A stretch of 64,000 nucleotides of DNA from Epiperipatus broadwayi (taxonomy: Eukaryota; Onychophora; Udeonychophora; Euonychophora; Peripatidae), in NCBI GenBank assembly GCA_028023455.1, contig JAQFVV010000275.1, positions 310,001 to 374,000 on the forward strand, written 5' to 3'. The notes beneath the pieces were generated by a model that worked only from the letters and a program-made list of their open reading frames with translations, had not been told where the DNA came from and did no database searches. Below are positions 1-11,745 of the stretch, one piece after another (positions within the stretch are counted from its first letter, which is position 1; every line of letters starts with the position of its first letter). The position numbers were made by a program, and so were the translations under genes.

Positions 1-265
1 GTCCTAGTGCTAGGATGCAGCTTATATTTATTATGTTTATTAATGATAGCCCAAGTCTTTTTTGAAACAATAGACACTGCAGACTCGTGTCTAGTTCCAT
101 TCTCACTGGTGTTTTATTAATAATTATACTATGTATAAATCCAGACTGATTATCCTTAATACAATTTATACTGGAAACTTGTTTATTTTTCTTATAGTTG
201 CCCTTGTTGTTTTTGGAATGAGTTTTTCCATTCTCATATTGGCTATTTGTCTTTTTATGTTTGGA
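1..265 (-). pseudogene. gag C-terminal tail and start of aspartic protease, truncated by window edge
   Basis: After the CCHC knuckle the minus strand encodes a lysine/asparagine-rich linker and then a retropepsin start. VRMELDTS reads in one frame, and after a one-base shift AVSIVSKKTWAI reads in the next, together the D-T-G/S-x-x-S-I-V active-site region. The catalytic Asp codon is at about 84-90. The frame is lost inside the active site, so it is inactive. The remainder of protease and the RT, RNase H and integrase should lie to the left of the window. Confidence 0.7.
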
Positions 266-327
266 CATGCCGCTCTTATATGACCGACTCGCTTGCAAAA
301 TGAGCACACAGTATGGAGGTGTGGACA

Positions 328-978
328 TTATGTTTGCACGTGCATCAGTTCATCACACCTATAACAATGCTTTACACTCATTGTTGTTGAGCTAACTGAA
401 TGCTTGTCAGACTCAGCCTTCTGTTCAAATTTTTGAACGATAAAGTTTATTTTTTGTAATGGCCTTGCTTGACATGCTATTGATTCTGCTAGCGTGGCTT
501 GAGCTACCGCCTTTTCAAAGTCTATATCTGGCATCATTAATAGTTTGAGTTTTAAATTATGATTGTTCATGCCACAAATGAAATGATTGTGTAGTGCTTC
601 ATTTAAGAACTCTTTAAAATCGCATATAAGTGCTAATGCCTGGATTCGCGTTGTGAATTCTCTAGCTTTTTCTCTCTCTGATTAGATACAGAGATTGAAA
701 TATCTCTGCATTATTGTTAGCAGTTTAGGGGGGAAATATTCAGTGAGAATTGCCAATGCCTTCTCAAAATTCAAGTCGGCCAGTGTTTCTGACCCGATTT
801 GAGATTTTAAAATAGTATATGTCTGTGACCCGATTATTGTCATCAGCATCATTAATTTTATTTCAGACTTTTTGATCTGATTAGCCTGCATATAACAAAT
901 CAGGCGCTCTTTGTAGCTTGACCAGTTCTCAGGGAACCTTGGGTCAAAAGCTTCCATCGAACCAATTATATTAGCCAT
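328..978 (-). pseudogene. gag polyprotein of gypsy-type element, frameshifted
   Basis: The frame starts at 978 (MANIIGSMEAFDPRFPENW), about 200 bp after the primer site. The N-terminal part matches gag of K02A2.6-like gypsy elements: a FDP..PENW motif, then an all-helical segment. One frameshift near 690 breaks it. The next frame continues without stops through 571-680 (EFTTRIQALALICDFKEF) into the second half. A first zinc knuckle (CYRCDELMH) is cut by another shift near 330. A complete second CCHC knuckle (C-SF-C-KRVG-H-IRAA-C) is readable at about 260-305. The role would be capsid assembly and RNA packaging. This copy cannot make the full protein. Confidence 0.8.
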
Positions 979-1175
979 TTTTTTCTCTATTAAAACGTGA
1001 GAAAAATATTTATTTTGTATATTTACGTTGTTATTTTTCTAAAAAAAAAATACACTACGGGAACGTAAATTTTTTCCAAAAATGAAAAAATAATAAAACA
1101 AATACACACTCGTGTATTAATTTCATACATTTAGATCTGTTGAAAATAATTTTTCCAGCCATGGGGAAAAAAAAT

Positions 1176-1193
1176 CTTTTGTCAACTGCACCA
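1176..1193 (-). promoter_or_regulatory. Primer-binding site (tRNA primer)
   Basis: Four bases after the LTR end the minus strand reads TGGTGCAGTTGACAAAAG. TGG pairs with the CCA tail of a primer tRNA, and the position directly after ATAACA is right. I do not assign the tRNA. Confidence 0.6.
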
Positions 1194-1197
1194 AATC

Positions 1198-1819
1198 TGT
1201 TATGTTTTGGTCTGGATTACAGATCCAACATACAGAAATAATACTAAGACAAGTATTACAATTAATATATTTATTATATCTACAAATATATACAGTATAT
1301 ATACAAGTGAATATTTATAATGTTAAATATTGGAGTTTAACATAAACTCTGGGTTCTGCCTATCACTTCTAGCTACACCTGATGGCTTGCCTCACAGGTA
1401 GGGTGTATGGCTCTTGCAGCTGTACAAGACAGCTTGTCTCGAGCCTAGAGTGGTCTTATCAGCATCTGGTCTCTGTGGGACTTGCCTAGCTGCGTAGACT
1501 AAATAGCGTAGTGCTATCAATGAGAATACTTGCTGCTGTTTAGAATAGCAGAGTGTCCCTGGGAAAATGCAAAGAGTCTTTCAGGTTAGACACATTCTTC
1601 CCTGATTCTTACAAAAGGCTGACTATTTATACCCAGATCCCTGACCTTATTGAAAACCTTTGGATTCAGCAAGCATCATTGCTTATTGGCCTGTAATAAT
1701 GATTGGCTATGTTTTTATCTATACATCAGCCTATTGGCCTGTGGCAAACAATGCTTAATACGATCAGATAAGGAGGCATCTCGAATAGTCCACTTCTGAG
1801 AGAAGGGAGGACTATAACA
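1198..1819 (-). repeat. 5' LTR of the minus-strand gypsy-type element
   Basis: On the minus strand the LTR begins TGTTAT (1814-1819) and ends ATAACA (1198-1203), short inverted termini of the TG...CA type. It is 622 bp long. The second LTR is outside the window, so the ends are inferred from the termini, the primer site next to it and the gag frame that follows. It is more G+C-rich than the flanking DNA and holds a canonical TATA box. Confidence 0.75.
1624..1631 (-). promoter_or_regulatory. TATA box in the LTR
   Basis: The minus strand reads GGTATAAATAGTC here, a textbook TATAAATA box about 190 bp inside the LTR. It would place the transcript start near 1595-1600 and separate U3 from R. Confidence 0.6.
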
Positions 1820-2844
1820 CATAGAAAACAATACAACATTATGAGATCATTAATTGATTTAAGAATAAACTACAGTAATCAAACTGAACCCCCAGGCATT
1901 TGATTATAACTGAAAAAAATAATGGATTCTATTAATCACTCATTATACAATTTAAATAATTCTATTATTTTAAATCCCAAAAGTATGTGACAATTAGCCT
2001 ATATGATTGTAATGATGGGTCAATAATAAAATCAAAATATGTGATCAATAACCATTTTTATTAAATTGTAATGACGAGAAATGAATTGAATTGGTGATTA
2101 GTGATCTGGAATGACCATGAATGCACAAACAATAATCAGTATATTACAAAAATTAGACTGAAATTTATTTACACTAATATTTATATTTTATTTACAAATT
2201 AATTGTAGGACAACCAAAAAAATAATAATTTGATATTAAAACAAAAATAAAATATTAAATGTTTAAAACTAATTTCTGGTACTTGCCAAGATACCCTCCC
2301 CCCAAATAATATTATTAGCGATCATTGCTTGAGTTCGTAAAAAAATAATTATAATGACATATGAATTATTCCATTTTAGGAATCAGTGTTAATGGCATGA
2401 TAACTAATTACAGCTATATATTTTCCATAAGTTTAAATAAATATGAATGACCTTCATATCTAATTTCATTGTTTATTGATTCTATAATTTATCCACAAGA
2501 TATTTATTTATGTGTTGAAATTTATCATTTTACTAAAGCATAAAACAAACAGCTATCAAAACCTTGAGTTTATTAAAACAAAAGGATTGCACTCTTGATT
2601 TTAACAATTTCTTTAGTACATTACTTTACCTATATTAGATTGGAGTCTAGCTGGATTACAGATATTCATTTAACCTGTAAGAATATACCTTGCATACTTT
2701 CTATAAGTTATTAATGATTACAACTAATGAACAATAAACATTTACACAACATTGGCTCTCCGCTTGATGCACCATAGTAACATTACTAACATATGCATCA
2801 AAGAGACATGTCTACAATGATCAAAATAATATCAGTCTAGGGTC

Positions 2845-2975
2845 ATGTCTGAATATACTTGAACTACTTATGTAGGTGTTTATCAGCACCTATATGGATA
2901 CAGGAAAATAATGTCTGAATATATTTGAAATAATATCCAGGTGTCTATCAGCACCCATATGGATCCAATAAAATA
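2845..2975 (+). repeat. 66-bp tandem duplication, two copies
   Basis: Two adjacent copies begin with atgtctgaatat at 2845 and 2911. Both carry the segment TATCAGCACC(T/C)ATATGGAT(A/C)CA. The copies differ at several positions, so the duplication is not recent. Confidence 0.8.
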
Positions 2976-4923
2976 CATAATAAAAAATCAACCATCTCCT
3001 TGATACATTGTACCATCCAAGCATATCCATTAAAGTCATGACTACCTTATGAGATATTGCGTCGGGCATTTCCATGACACTGTAAAATACTAACAACCTC
3101 CCAATACAATAATAATAGTATAAGATGAAAATCAGTGACATATAGCTGCAAAATGGCCACATGTATCAGTCATCAACATGAATACCTAATCTTATTTAAC
3201 ACACACTTTCTAGATTCACTAAATTGTTGTTAATAATGATAACAATCAATTATAAATATGTGTTATCATGTACACATGGAATTTAATATAATCTCACACT
3301 AACCATAAACAATATACCAATGGTTTATAGTCAAGTAGTAAAATATAAGTACACACAAACTTTAAGTTCATATTAAAATTGTCTCACTTTAAACCAAGGA
3401 TTGGTTGACTGTGCTGTAGAAATACTTTAAAATTATGATATAAAATTAATAAAGCAAAATATAATACTATTCAACATATCCTAAAGTAAATAATAATAAT
3501 GAATTCCACCTTCACAATGTTTAACTCAATATTAAGATCATAATATTATTTAATATCTTTGAAAACCGATGATGATGAATTTTGATCACTAATGACCATC
3601 ATCCACTCTCTTTTAGATTAAGTATTACATTATTACCTTAATTTTAATCAATAAGCAATAATTAACATAGCATATAAAATAACAAAACTCATGTATAATT
3701 ATTGAATATAAAATACAAAAAAATATATGTAATATAAACAGACATACACTCTTTAAGCCTTTTAACCATCTTGCAGAAGATATCTAAAATAATATTCAAT
3801 GCTAGAATATGTTTAGCATTCACAGTTTGAATATCATTTAAATTCTAACTTTTCATTACAACATTCTACTTGAATTATAAATATTCCTAAAAAAACTTAG
3901 ATCTTTACATACTCCCAATTACTCATACCATAATTGACTTTGCATAACAATCCTATAATGTATTTTCTATTTTAGAATAATTTTTATTATAATTTCCTAA
4001 TCATAGAGTGTTCTTTTCATGATATCATTATAAGTAAATCCAGGTCAATTCTTTATCTTTCATAAAATATTTAATTTTATTTCCATTAAAATGGCATTTT
4101 AATAATAAATTATCTACATTATCCATATATTCAAATAGACTTTAAAGGTGCCATTAGTCAGTGAACGAATGGTCTTATTTTAGCAGTAAGAATATCCAAA
4201 GTATAATAAATAATTTCACAATTTCACTACTAGCTGAAAATTTAGACTTAATTATAAGCATTATTAATATCCAGGTAAGCTTTAATCAATTCTTTAATTA
4301 GTCAATAAATGACTTTATACAAACAGTAAAGATATTTCAAGCAATATATAATTTGGCAACTTTACTGACAGTATTAAATTTATAATTAAATAAACATTAC
4401 CCATATTTGAAGTAGTTTTAAAAATCTCATAAACTAAAGAATAATGAATTTCTCTGAGTAGCATGAAAGTTTGAACTATTAAATATGAAAGAATATTATT
4501 TAATCAGTAATATTTCTTTTGACCTTATCCACATTTTAAAATTAAAATAAAACTTCAACTTGCTTATTCAGTTTTCTTCTCTTTTATTTTAATTTGCTTA
4601 CCTTTTTAAATATTGAAATTCATTCTTTAATAATGATGAATATTGTTTTTCCAGTTACAGATCAAAAAGTCAGAGCAAATGTTTCTTCAGGACAGAAATT
4701 TTTTAACTTTTATATATTCATAATATTTTTAGCACACTCTAATTTTAAATATAAATAAAGATGATATCATAAATTCATTTTCATTTTTAAAATACACTAA
4801 GTTTTCCTTTTTATTTCCTTACTTTTTTGTTTCTTGACATCTTGTTATCAAACAAAACTTCACACAAACAAAAAACAATCTTATCTTCATTTGCATATTT
4901 TATTATTACAGCCTGAAAACTGA

Positions 4924-5020
<97 letters not shown>

Positions 5021-5051
5021 GTAGTAGTAGTAGTAGTAGTAATAATAATAA
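4924..5051 (+). repeat. Trinucleotide array ATT then AAT then AGT
   Basis: About 128 bp of three-base repeat. The first third is (ATT)n. At about 4955 it switches to the complementary (AAT)n, and near 5022-5040 a run of AGT units appears before AAT resumes. The two halves are mutually complementary and could fold into a hairpin. Confidence 0.95.
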
Positions 5052-5242
5052 AAAAATATAGTTGAAAGAATTTATAACTGATCAATTAAATAAACTGAAT
5101 GAAACTTAGTTTAAACCAATTTTAAATTTAACAAACCATATTTTATTTTTATCCTGTTAACAAAATCAATATAAAATTATTTTAGTTAAATATAAAAAAT
5201 AATAAAAACCTAATTAAGGAAATGATTAATCTCAATTGAACA

Positions 5243-5304
5243 AATTAACTTCACCTTTATTCATGTCATATTGAATTAACTTCACCTTTATTCATGTCAT
5301 ATTG
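5243..5304 (+). repeat. 31-bp perfect tandem duplication
   Basis: The unit starting aattaacttcacctttattc occurs at 5243 and again at 5274 with no visible difference, so it is probably a recent slip or duplication. Confidence 0.9.
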
Positions 5305-5550
5305 AAACATCAATCATTATAAAGTTGTTATAATTTCAAAATAATATATGATAAGCTAAATAAAAATAGAAATAACATACTTTGAACATACATAAGTAAT
5401 AAAATATGTATATATCAGGTATGTATTACAATAGTATATTAATATAATTTATTTCAATCTTATAAAAATTCAAAATTTTTCAAAACATCACCAATGTCAA
5501 TTGAACTATTCCAAATGGAGCTGGGTAATAAGGTTACAATATTTATATGT

Positions 5551-7532
5551 TGTACCAAGGTACATCATTACAGAGTGTTTTAGTATTTTAAGAGTAAAAA
5601 TACTTAGGAAATTTCATTAAAAAAAAAAAAGAAAACAAACAAAATTAAATGAAAGAAAAAAAAATTAAAGTAAAATAAGAGTTTAAAAGTTTGAAGAAAA
5701 ATAAATTTAAGAACAAAAGATTAGTATAGAGGGTTTATTGTTAAATAAAAAAAAGGGGGACTTGAAATAAAAATGATTTAATATTACTTTTAATTATTTC
5801 ATAATAAAACTAAAAAAGGAGTTTGTTTTGTCTTATAATAAAAAGATTGAATGTGTGTGTGTATAAATAGATTTTGAAAAAAAAAGGAAAGGAATTTTAA
5901 AAGACAATGGAGAGCTAATGTAATAAAACAAAAGGAAATCTAATTAAATGGCTAAGGGAAAATTAACAAAGAAACTAAATATTACTATTCACTTAAACCA
6001 ATGACCAATAAAAAGGATCAGATACTTTAAATAAAAGAAACAGAAGTCCAATCAGAGCAAAATAAAATGTACAATAGATCTGGAAGATAAGAAGTGCCAA
6101 ATATAAAAAGGAGAACTTTGTATTGTTATAATATAAGATGATATAAAGATATAATAAAAAATAAGATAATAAAAAAAATATTAATTCAATTAGAAATAAA
6201 TTTGATCGGAAATAATAAATTGGATCAAAAAATTATTAATTGAAAATAAAATGCATAATAAATTGATTGATTCCAGAAAAATACAGAAGCTACTATTAGA
6301 ATAGAATGATGGGTAGCTGAACCTATCATATCATGTGGATGACCTGGGCCTTCTCTGCAGCACCATCAGCAGATAGTTTGAAGGACAAATCATGTTCGGG
6401 TAAAGTCTAAGGAACAGAAGAGTGTCCATGCTGAGATCCATGAGAATTCATATAATATCACAAATTAAGGAAAGATCTATGAGGAATTAGCACTAACTGG
6501 TTAGAATCAACAAATTACAAAAGCTACATTTTGTCATACTTGCATCAAATCAAATTCAAATACTAGGTAACATTTCATTTTTCTTATTCTCCAATTTTTG
6601 AATTTATAAGCTGTGGTAGATAAGTAAATAAAAAAAACCTTTTAACTTTTAATTCCTTACAAACTATTATCTTTAGGATATAAATTATATTAACTCCATT
6701 GTTTAACTTTTATTCAATTATTAATTGTGTGTGTGTGCGCAAATTTTAATTAAATATGTTTTGTATTTTTTATTTTATTTCAAATGTATTAAAATATTTA
6801 TCTAAATAAAAAAAGTATGTGGGGTTGTATTATAAGACAAAGCAACTATACTTTAAGAAAAGAGAGCAGGGGGGATTAAATTAGTATTGAAATATTTATT
6901 ACTAGAACAACCGTATGCTTTTAATATGATATAAAATGCTCATTTAAGAAAAAAGAGAGACTCAAAGTATTATTGAAATATTTATGCTAATAGAAGGAAT
7001 GTATACCATTATTATGAAATAATACATTTAATTTATAGAAATAGAGCAGGGATTGAAATATTTAGTCATTATTAAGAAGTGATTTAAGTTGAAGCTAAAA
7101 GAACAGGAAGTATCTTTTGAAATAAGGATTTTGAATGATGCAAATGTTTATTTGTGCGGAAAGTAAAATTTTTTTTATAATATTAAGAAATAGAATTTTT
7201 AGAATGGGCAGATATTTCTAAGACAGCTACTATTTGATGAGCTAGCTGGGATTTCAGGTACTAGACTCTTACTGGTTGAGCAGATGAGTTAATTAGTCTG
7301 TGATTAACTGGCGCCTAAAGGGATCTCTTTAAAATAAATAAAGAATTTGGTTGGCCAGTGTTTTAATTTAGTAGCCGAGTGTTTACGTTATTGGTGGCTC
7401 ACTATCAATGATATTGTCCACTTCACCCGAGGGACCAGAAACCTTCAGAGATAGGACAGCTTGTTAATAAGAAAAAAACCAAAATATATTTATATTCTTT
7501 ATTCTTATTAAAGAAAGAAGGTGGGTAGTTCA
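5551..7532 (+). repeat. 5' LTR
   Basis: 1982 bp, starting TGTACCAAGGTACA and ending ...GTTCA. It aligns along its whole length with 11746-13689, with frequent transitions and small indels. The first 14 bases form a palindrome (TGTACC, AA, GGTACA), repeated in the 3' copy. Confidence 0.92.
6102..6111 (+). promoter_or_regulatory. TATA box of 5' LTR
   Basis: TATAAAAAGG lies about 550 bp into the LTR and is preserved in the 3' LTR at 12276-12285. This suggests U3 is about 0.58 kb and that most of the LTR (about 1.4 kb) is R plus U5. Confidence 0.55.
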
Positions 7533-7534
7533 AT

Positions 7535-7552
7535 TGGTGTGTCAACTTAGGC
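7535..7552 (+). promoter_or_regulatory. Primer-binding site
   Basis: Two bases after the CA end of the 5' LTR the sequence is TGGTGTGTCAACTTAGGC. TGG fits the complement of a tRNA CCA tail. The sequence differs from the primer site of the element at 1-1819 apart from the leading TGGTG. The tRNA is not assigned. Confidence 0.6.
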
Positions 7553-7922
7553 CAAAACTGAATGTTTCAAATGGCAGGACTGATGTGGGCTGTAATTGAA
7601 TGTTTCAAATGGCATGGCCAAAGTCAGCCGTAACTAACATAAGTGACAGTTAGTGAGAAGGAATGTTAGAGAGTGATCAATTTAAGTTAGAGAGCATGAT
7701 AGTATTATTTTAGAGAACTGGTTAAATCGGCACAGCCAACAAAAAGTGGTTTTTGTATGACCATATAAAACATGGAGGCATAATCATTAAAAAAACAAAG
7801 AAAGAAGATGAACAAGAAGAGCAAAAGTAGAACTAAGAGAGTTAGGGTTGGTTGTACATACATTTTAAAATAGAGAAAAAGAATTTTATTGTTTAAATAA
7901 AACTAGATAGATTAGTTGTAAA

Positions 7923-8508
7923 ATGGAAATGGTGAGCCAGGTTATAAAAATAAAGACTTTCTCAGGAAACAGAGAGGAAATACCTTATAGACACTTAGAG
8001 AGCTTGGAACAGTTTTTCTCATGTAATGAATTCAGTGAATCAATTATAGCCAGTAGCTAAATAGAGGATGAGGCTAAAATTTGGTGGGAGTCATGGGAAT
8101 AAAACCAACAAACTTTGAGAAATACAAACAAGCATTGCTGGCAAGTTACTCTATGGAGGGATTTCAGGAGATTGCTAAGCATCAGGTAGCACAGGACAAA
8201 TGAAAAACAGGGGAGTTATTTATATTTTTTTGCAAACAAGTGTCAAAACTAAGAAGGTTACAGCATACAAGCTATCTGAACAACAGATCTTGGATATAGT
8301 AAGACAGGGTTTCTCTGAAAATGTTCAAGAGATAATAATGGGGAAGGAGACCATAGAACAAACCGCAGAGATACTCATGACATTGGACAGTGATAGACAG
8401 TATGAGGAAAATTGGAGGAAAGATGGGAATGCTGAGGATATTCATGGGCAAGTAGCAAACTTGATACAAAATAAGGAGAGGGAGGAGTTGAGAATGGCAC
8501 CTCAGTAA
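7923..8508 (+). pseudogene. gag of the 8.1-kb element, broken
   Basis: An ATG at 7923 opens MEMVSQVIKIKTFSGNREEI, followed by a stop at about 8057. The frame resumes with IEDEAKIWWESWE (the conserved gag A..WW region), then KPTNFEKYKQALLASYSMEG in another frame. The longest clean part is 8200-8508, containing LSEQQILDIVRQGFSENVQE, a typical gag helix, and ending at a stop just before protease. I see no CCHC knuckle between this helix and the protease, although gypsy gag often has one; it may be absent from this lineage or deleted. At least two frameshifts and two stops make it inactive. Confidence 0.8.
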
Positions 8509-8517
8509 TGTCCTAAA

Positions 8518-8845
8518 ATAGAAGTAAAAATTGAAGGAACAGTGGTTAATGCATTGCTTGACTCAGGAAGTCAAGTATCAGTGATTTCACAGAAAACTTT
8601 TAATGAAATAGGTCAGGCAATTTGAAAATCAAAATGTTGTCACTAAAGAATGTCTATGTAATGTTGGCCAATGGAAAAAAAGAGTCAAGTTGGCATCAGA
8701 ACAAGCTTGGGTGAGTATGAGAATAGCAGGAAAGGAATACAACCACATTATGTTGATCTTAGAGGGACTAATACATGATGCTATCCTGGGGTCTTATGTT
8801 ATGTGAAAAGCAGAATGCATGCTAGATTATGAAAAGTGACGGGTA
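8518..8845 (+). pseudogene. Aspartic protease (retropepsin) remnant
   Basis: Directly after the gag stop the frame reads VNALLDSGSQVSVISQKTF, with the catalytic Asp-Ser-Gly triplet at about 8557-8565, typical of retropepsins of gypsy elements. A stop follows near 8625. The C-terminal hallmark (LILEGLIHDAILGS, normally ...ILG.DFL) appears at 8754-8800, with another stop in it. It would have cleaved the Gag-Pol polyprotein as a dimer. It is dead in this copy. Confidence 0.85.
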
Positions 8846-9050
8846 AGGATTAACAAGGTGGAAATCCAATTTGATGTCCGTGAGGCAAATGATGGTAATG
8901 TGGAGCATGATACAAAAAGTGCAGGGATAGAAATAGAGAAAAAGGTGACAAAAGATGGATGTGGGACTGAAGATGGGGGACAGTTGAAAGAGTTGTTGCA
9001 CATATGAGAGTTCTGGAGTTATCAGAAAATACGAGCATAGGATAAAGCTT

Positions 9051-9890
9051 ATGGAAAACCAACCATATCAAGCTCAAGCAGACCCTATACCACATCAATA
9101 CAGAAATGCAGTGGAGGAACAACTAGAGAATATGTTAAAATGGGGAATTATTCTTAAGTGCTCCTGCCCATACAATAATCCCCTAGTGACAGTAAAGAAA
9201 AAGGACAGGTCTATTTTATTGTGCCTAGATGCACAGCAATTGAATAAAATAACAGTGTTAAACACCAATGCCCCACCACCTATAAGTGAATTATTAATGA
9301 AATTCTATAAAAAAAGAATATTTTCAACTTTTGATTTAACAGCCAGTTACTGGCAGATTAGACTGCATCCTGAGGACCAGAAATTCACCACTTTCTGTTA
9401 TAATGGATGGGCATATACTTTCAACTGAATTCTCTTCAGTTTAAAAAACAGCAAGGCAGGATTAATACAATGCCTTGACCAAGTATTGTTTGAAAACATC
9501 AAAGCCTTGATTATGATGTACGTGGATGATATCATTTTAGCCTCAGAAAGTATAGAAGAACACTTTGAATATTTGAAGCTGCTATTAGATGAATGTAAAA
9601 ATAAGGAAATTAAAATAAATTTGGGCAAAAGCCATTTAATGACCACAGAGGTAAAATTTTTGGGACACACTATTAATGAGCAAGGAATTTCTCCAAATCC
9701 AGAGAAAATCCAAGCTATACAAGATTTTCCAAGGCCAACAAAGAAGAAAGACATTAAATCTTTCCTCAGATTGTGAAATTTTTTCAATCGGTTCTATAAA
9801 AATTTTTCCTCAGACATAGAACCTCTGCTACAGCTATTAAGAAAAGACAAAAAAATGGGTGTGGGAAGAGCAATGAGAGTGCAGTTTTGA
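9051..9890 (+). pseudogene. Reverse transcriptase domain of gypsy-type pol
   Basis: The frame from 9051 shows the RT fingers and palm in order: the PIPHQYRNAVEEQLENMLKWG approach with I.KCSCPYNNPLVTVKKKD, then FSTFDLTASYWQIRLHPEDQ with the first catalytic Asp, then FTTFCYNGWAYTFN ending in a stop at 9426. The next frame has the YVDD active site at 9519-9530, followed by the FLGHTINEQGISPNPEKIQAI thumb motif characteristic of gypsy-type RT, and stops at 9774. The catalytic residues survive but stops and a short loss after 9426 (the F.LKNAP..FQ region is garbled) inactivate it. The product would copy element RNA into cDNA in a cytoplasmic particle. Confidence 0.93.
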
Positions 9891-9894
9891 AAAT

Positions 9895-10330
9895 GTGAAA
9901 AAATGTTTCTTAAAGAAAGTCATGCTGTCATATCCAGATTTTAGAAAACCATTTGTGGTACAAATAGACAGCAGTGGAATTGGATTAGGGGCCACACTAT
10001 TCCAGGTGCAAGATGATGGGAGGTATGGGGTGCTTTTTTGTAAGTCGCTTATTAAATGGGCCAGAAAAAAATTATATGGTAACTGAGAGAGAGGCTTTAG
10101 CGATCATGTGGGCATTTAAGAAGTTTAGGCAATACTTAAGATCGCAGATGATAGTGATCACTGACCACAGGAGACTTGAATTCCTCAATCATAGTTTTCT
10201 CACAAATAGTAGGTGGATCTGTTGGAGCCTATTCTTGCAAGAATTCAATTATAGTGTACAGTACTGCCCAGGCAAAGGCAATATGGTGGCAGATGCCTTA
10301 AGTTGCTACTTGATAGAACATCAGCAACAA
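9895..10330 (+). pseudogene. RNase H domain of pol
   Basis: The first half (9895-10086) reads LSYPDFRKPFVVQIDSSGIG with the first catalytic Asp. A frameshift around 10040-10075 moves the rest to another frame, which gives YMVTEREALAIMWAFKKFR (catalytic Glu) and MIVITDHRRLEFL (catalytic Asp), then the closing motif CPGKGNMVADALS at about 10266-10304. All three acidic residues are readable. The domain degrades the RNA strand during reverse transcription. Confidence 0.9.
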
Positions 10331-10499
10331 CATTTAAAATGTAACAATGCATACATAGCAATGGTGGAAATACATAAAGACGAGGAGATAGAATACGGTT
10401 TGAAAAGGCTAAGGGAATTGCAAGAAGAGGATGCAAAATGTAAACAAATAATCAATTATTTGCACCACCAACCTATAAGTAGACCTATAAACAATACAT

Positions 10500-11588
10500 T
10501 ATGGAAAGAAAGGAAATGATATTGCTTAAAAGATGAACCTTTACAGCACAAAATGAAAGATGGTGAACATACACGAGTCATTCTTATGATGTTCATGTGG
10601 AAACAGATAATCAGGTACATACATGAAAAGTATGGACATTATAGGGCAAGCAAAACTGAAGGATGGATAGGCAATTGGTTTTATTGGCCAAGAATGTATA
10701 GGAGTGTCTTAAACATCATTGAGGAATATACTGCATGCCAAAAACCAAACCCCTAACACATCAAGTGCAGGACTGTTGAGAACTATATATGCATATCAGA
10801 CCAACAGTTTATTGGCAATAGACTTTTACAGACCCCTATCCTAGTTTAATCAAAAGAAAATATCTTTTTGTAGCCTATTGCATTTTCTCCAAGTTCATGG
10901 CTGTCTACCAGTGGTGCAAGCTAATGCCAGACAGACTATATGGGTCCTTCAACATCAACATTTTCGAGATGTGGAAATCCCAAAGCAGATATCAGACTAC
11001 AGAATGCCCTTTCTGTCTGAAGAATGGAAAAGATGGATGGAACGTCACAAGATAAGACATATCCTCACTTTGATTCATAATCTGCAATCCAATCCCTGTG
11101 AATGAATCATGAGCGAGTTGGGATGCTTATTTTGTCTGTACCACCAGAATAATCATTGCAGATGGGTGAAGGAGACAATGAAAGTCACTGACATGACAAA
11201 TTGGTCAAAGAACGAATCAACAGGATTTGAGCCCATCAGACTCCATCAGAAAAAGAATATTCCATACCCATTCAAAACCATCTTACCGATCAGAGCACCA
11301 TATATTGACAAGAAAAGAGATGAGGATGAGGCACACCATAAACTTAGAAGAATGGGCAAGATGAGACAAAGGAGACAAGGGAAGGTCAAATGTGTGTTTA
11401 AGTTGGGGAATGAAGTTGTGGTGAGGGTAAATCCAGTAAGCCATCCGGAGAAAGGAATATACAAAAAATTTCAACTAATATATGATGGGCCATATAAAAT
11501 CATAAAAGAGTATGGAAATAATGCATTTGAGGTCACTTATGGGTCAGAAAAAAGGGAGCATTCAATGCTCGATCCTTGCAATTATTAA
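10500..11588 (+). pseudogene. Integrase with GPY/F module
   Basis: The zinc-binding N-terminus is at 10600-10756 (HEKYGHYRASKTE ... FYWPRMY ... TACQ); both His are present, but the first Cys of the usual CxxCQ pair is Tyr. The core has LLAIDFYRPL with the first Asp (10821-10823), ISDYRMPF with the second (10995-10997) and SNPCE with the Glu (11100-11102). The second Asp and the Glu are 35 codons apart, one less than typical DD35E. A frameshift near 10870 and stops at 10845 and 11103 interrupt it. The C-terminal frame (11109-11588) carries FKLGNEVVVRVNP and YDGPYKIIKEYGN, the GPY/F module. I see no chromodomain. Confidence 0.9.
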
Positions 11589-11725
11589 AAAAGAAAATTT
11601 AACAAATAATATGGCCACAGAAAAATAAGGAAAAACGAACTTCAATCAGAATAAAGCAATGAGATTTATAGTATTTCTAAATTTGGATTTTGAGACTAAA
11701 ATACTCAGAATGATATTTTAGTCTC

Positions 11726-11745
11726 AAGGAGAGGGATGGAGAAAA
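11726..11745 (+). promoter_or_regulatory. Polypurine tract
   Basis: aaggagagggatggagaaaa has only one non-purine base and abuts the TG of the 3' LTR, where plus-strand DNA synthesis is primed in LTR retroelements. Confidence 0.85.

Larger units (their letters stand above)
1..1819 (-). mobile_element. Ty3/gypsy-type LTR retrotransposon, 5' part only
   Basis: Reading on the minus strand from 1819 downward, the order is LTR, primer-binding site, leader, gag with a CCHC knuckle and the start of an aspartic protease. This is the order expected of a Metaviridae-type element. The rest of pol lies beyond position 1, so the window cuts the element and I cannot test whether the whole copy is intact. 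Gag has at least two frameshifts and the protease one, so this copy is non-functional. The 5 bases next to the LTR (catag, 1820-1824) would be one half of a target-site duplication; its partner is outside the window. Confidence 0.85.
1820..5550. other. Non-coding A+T-rich interval
   Basis: About 3.7 kb between two LTR elements. No frame resembles a known protein; the one longer open frame (2890-3162, minus) overlaps a tandem duplication and has no recognisable motif. The interval holds a 66-bp duplication, a 31-bp duplication and a trinucleotide array, listed separately. Otherwise I see only A/T runs. Confidence 0.7.

Noticed and set aside
11589-11725. Possible envelope gene after integrase of the 8.1-kb element
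   Set aside because: Only about 140 bp lie between the integrase stop and the polypurine tract, too short for an env, so the element is gag-pol only.
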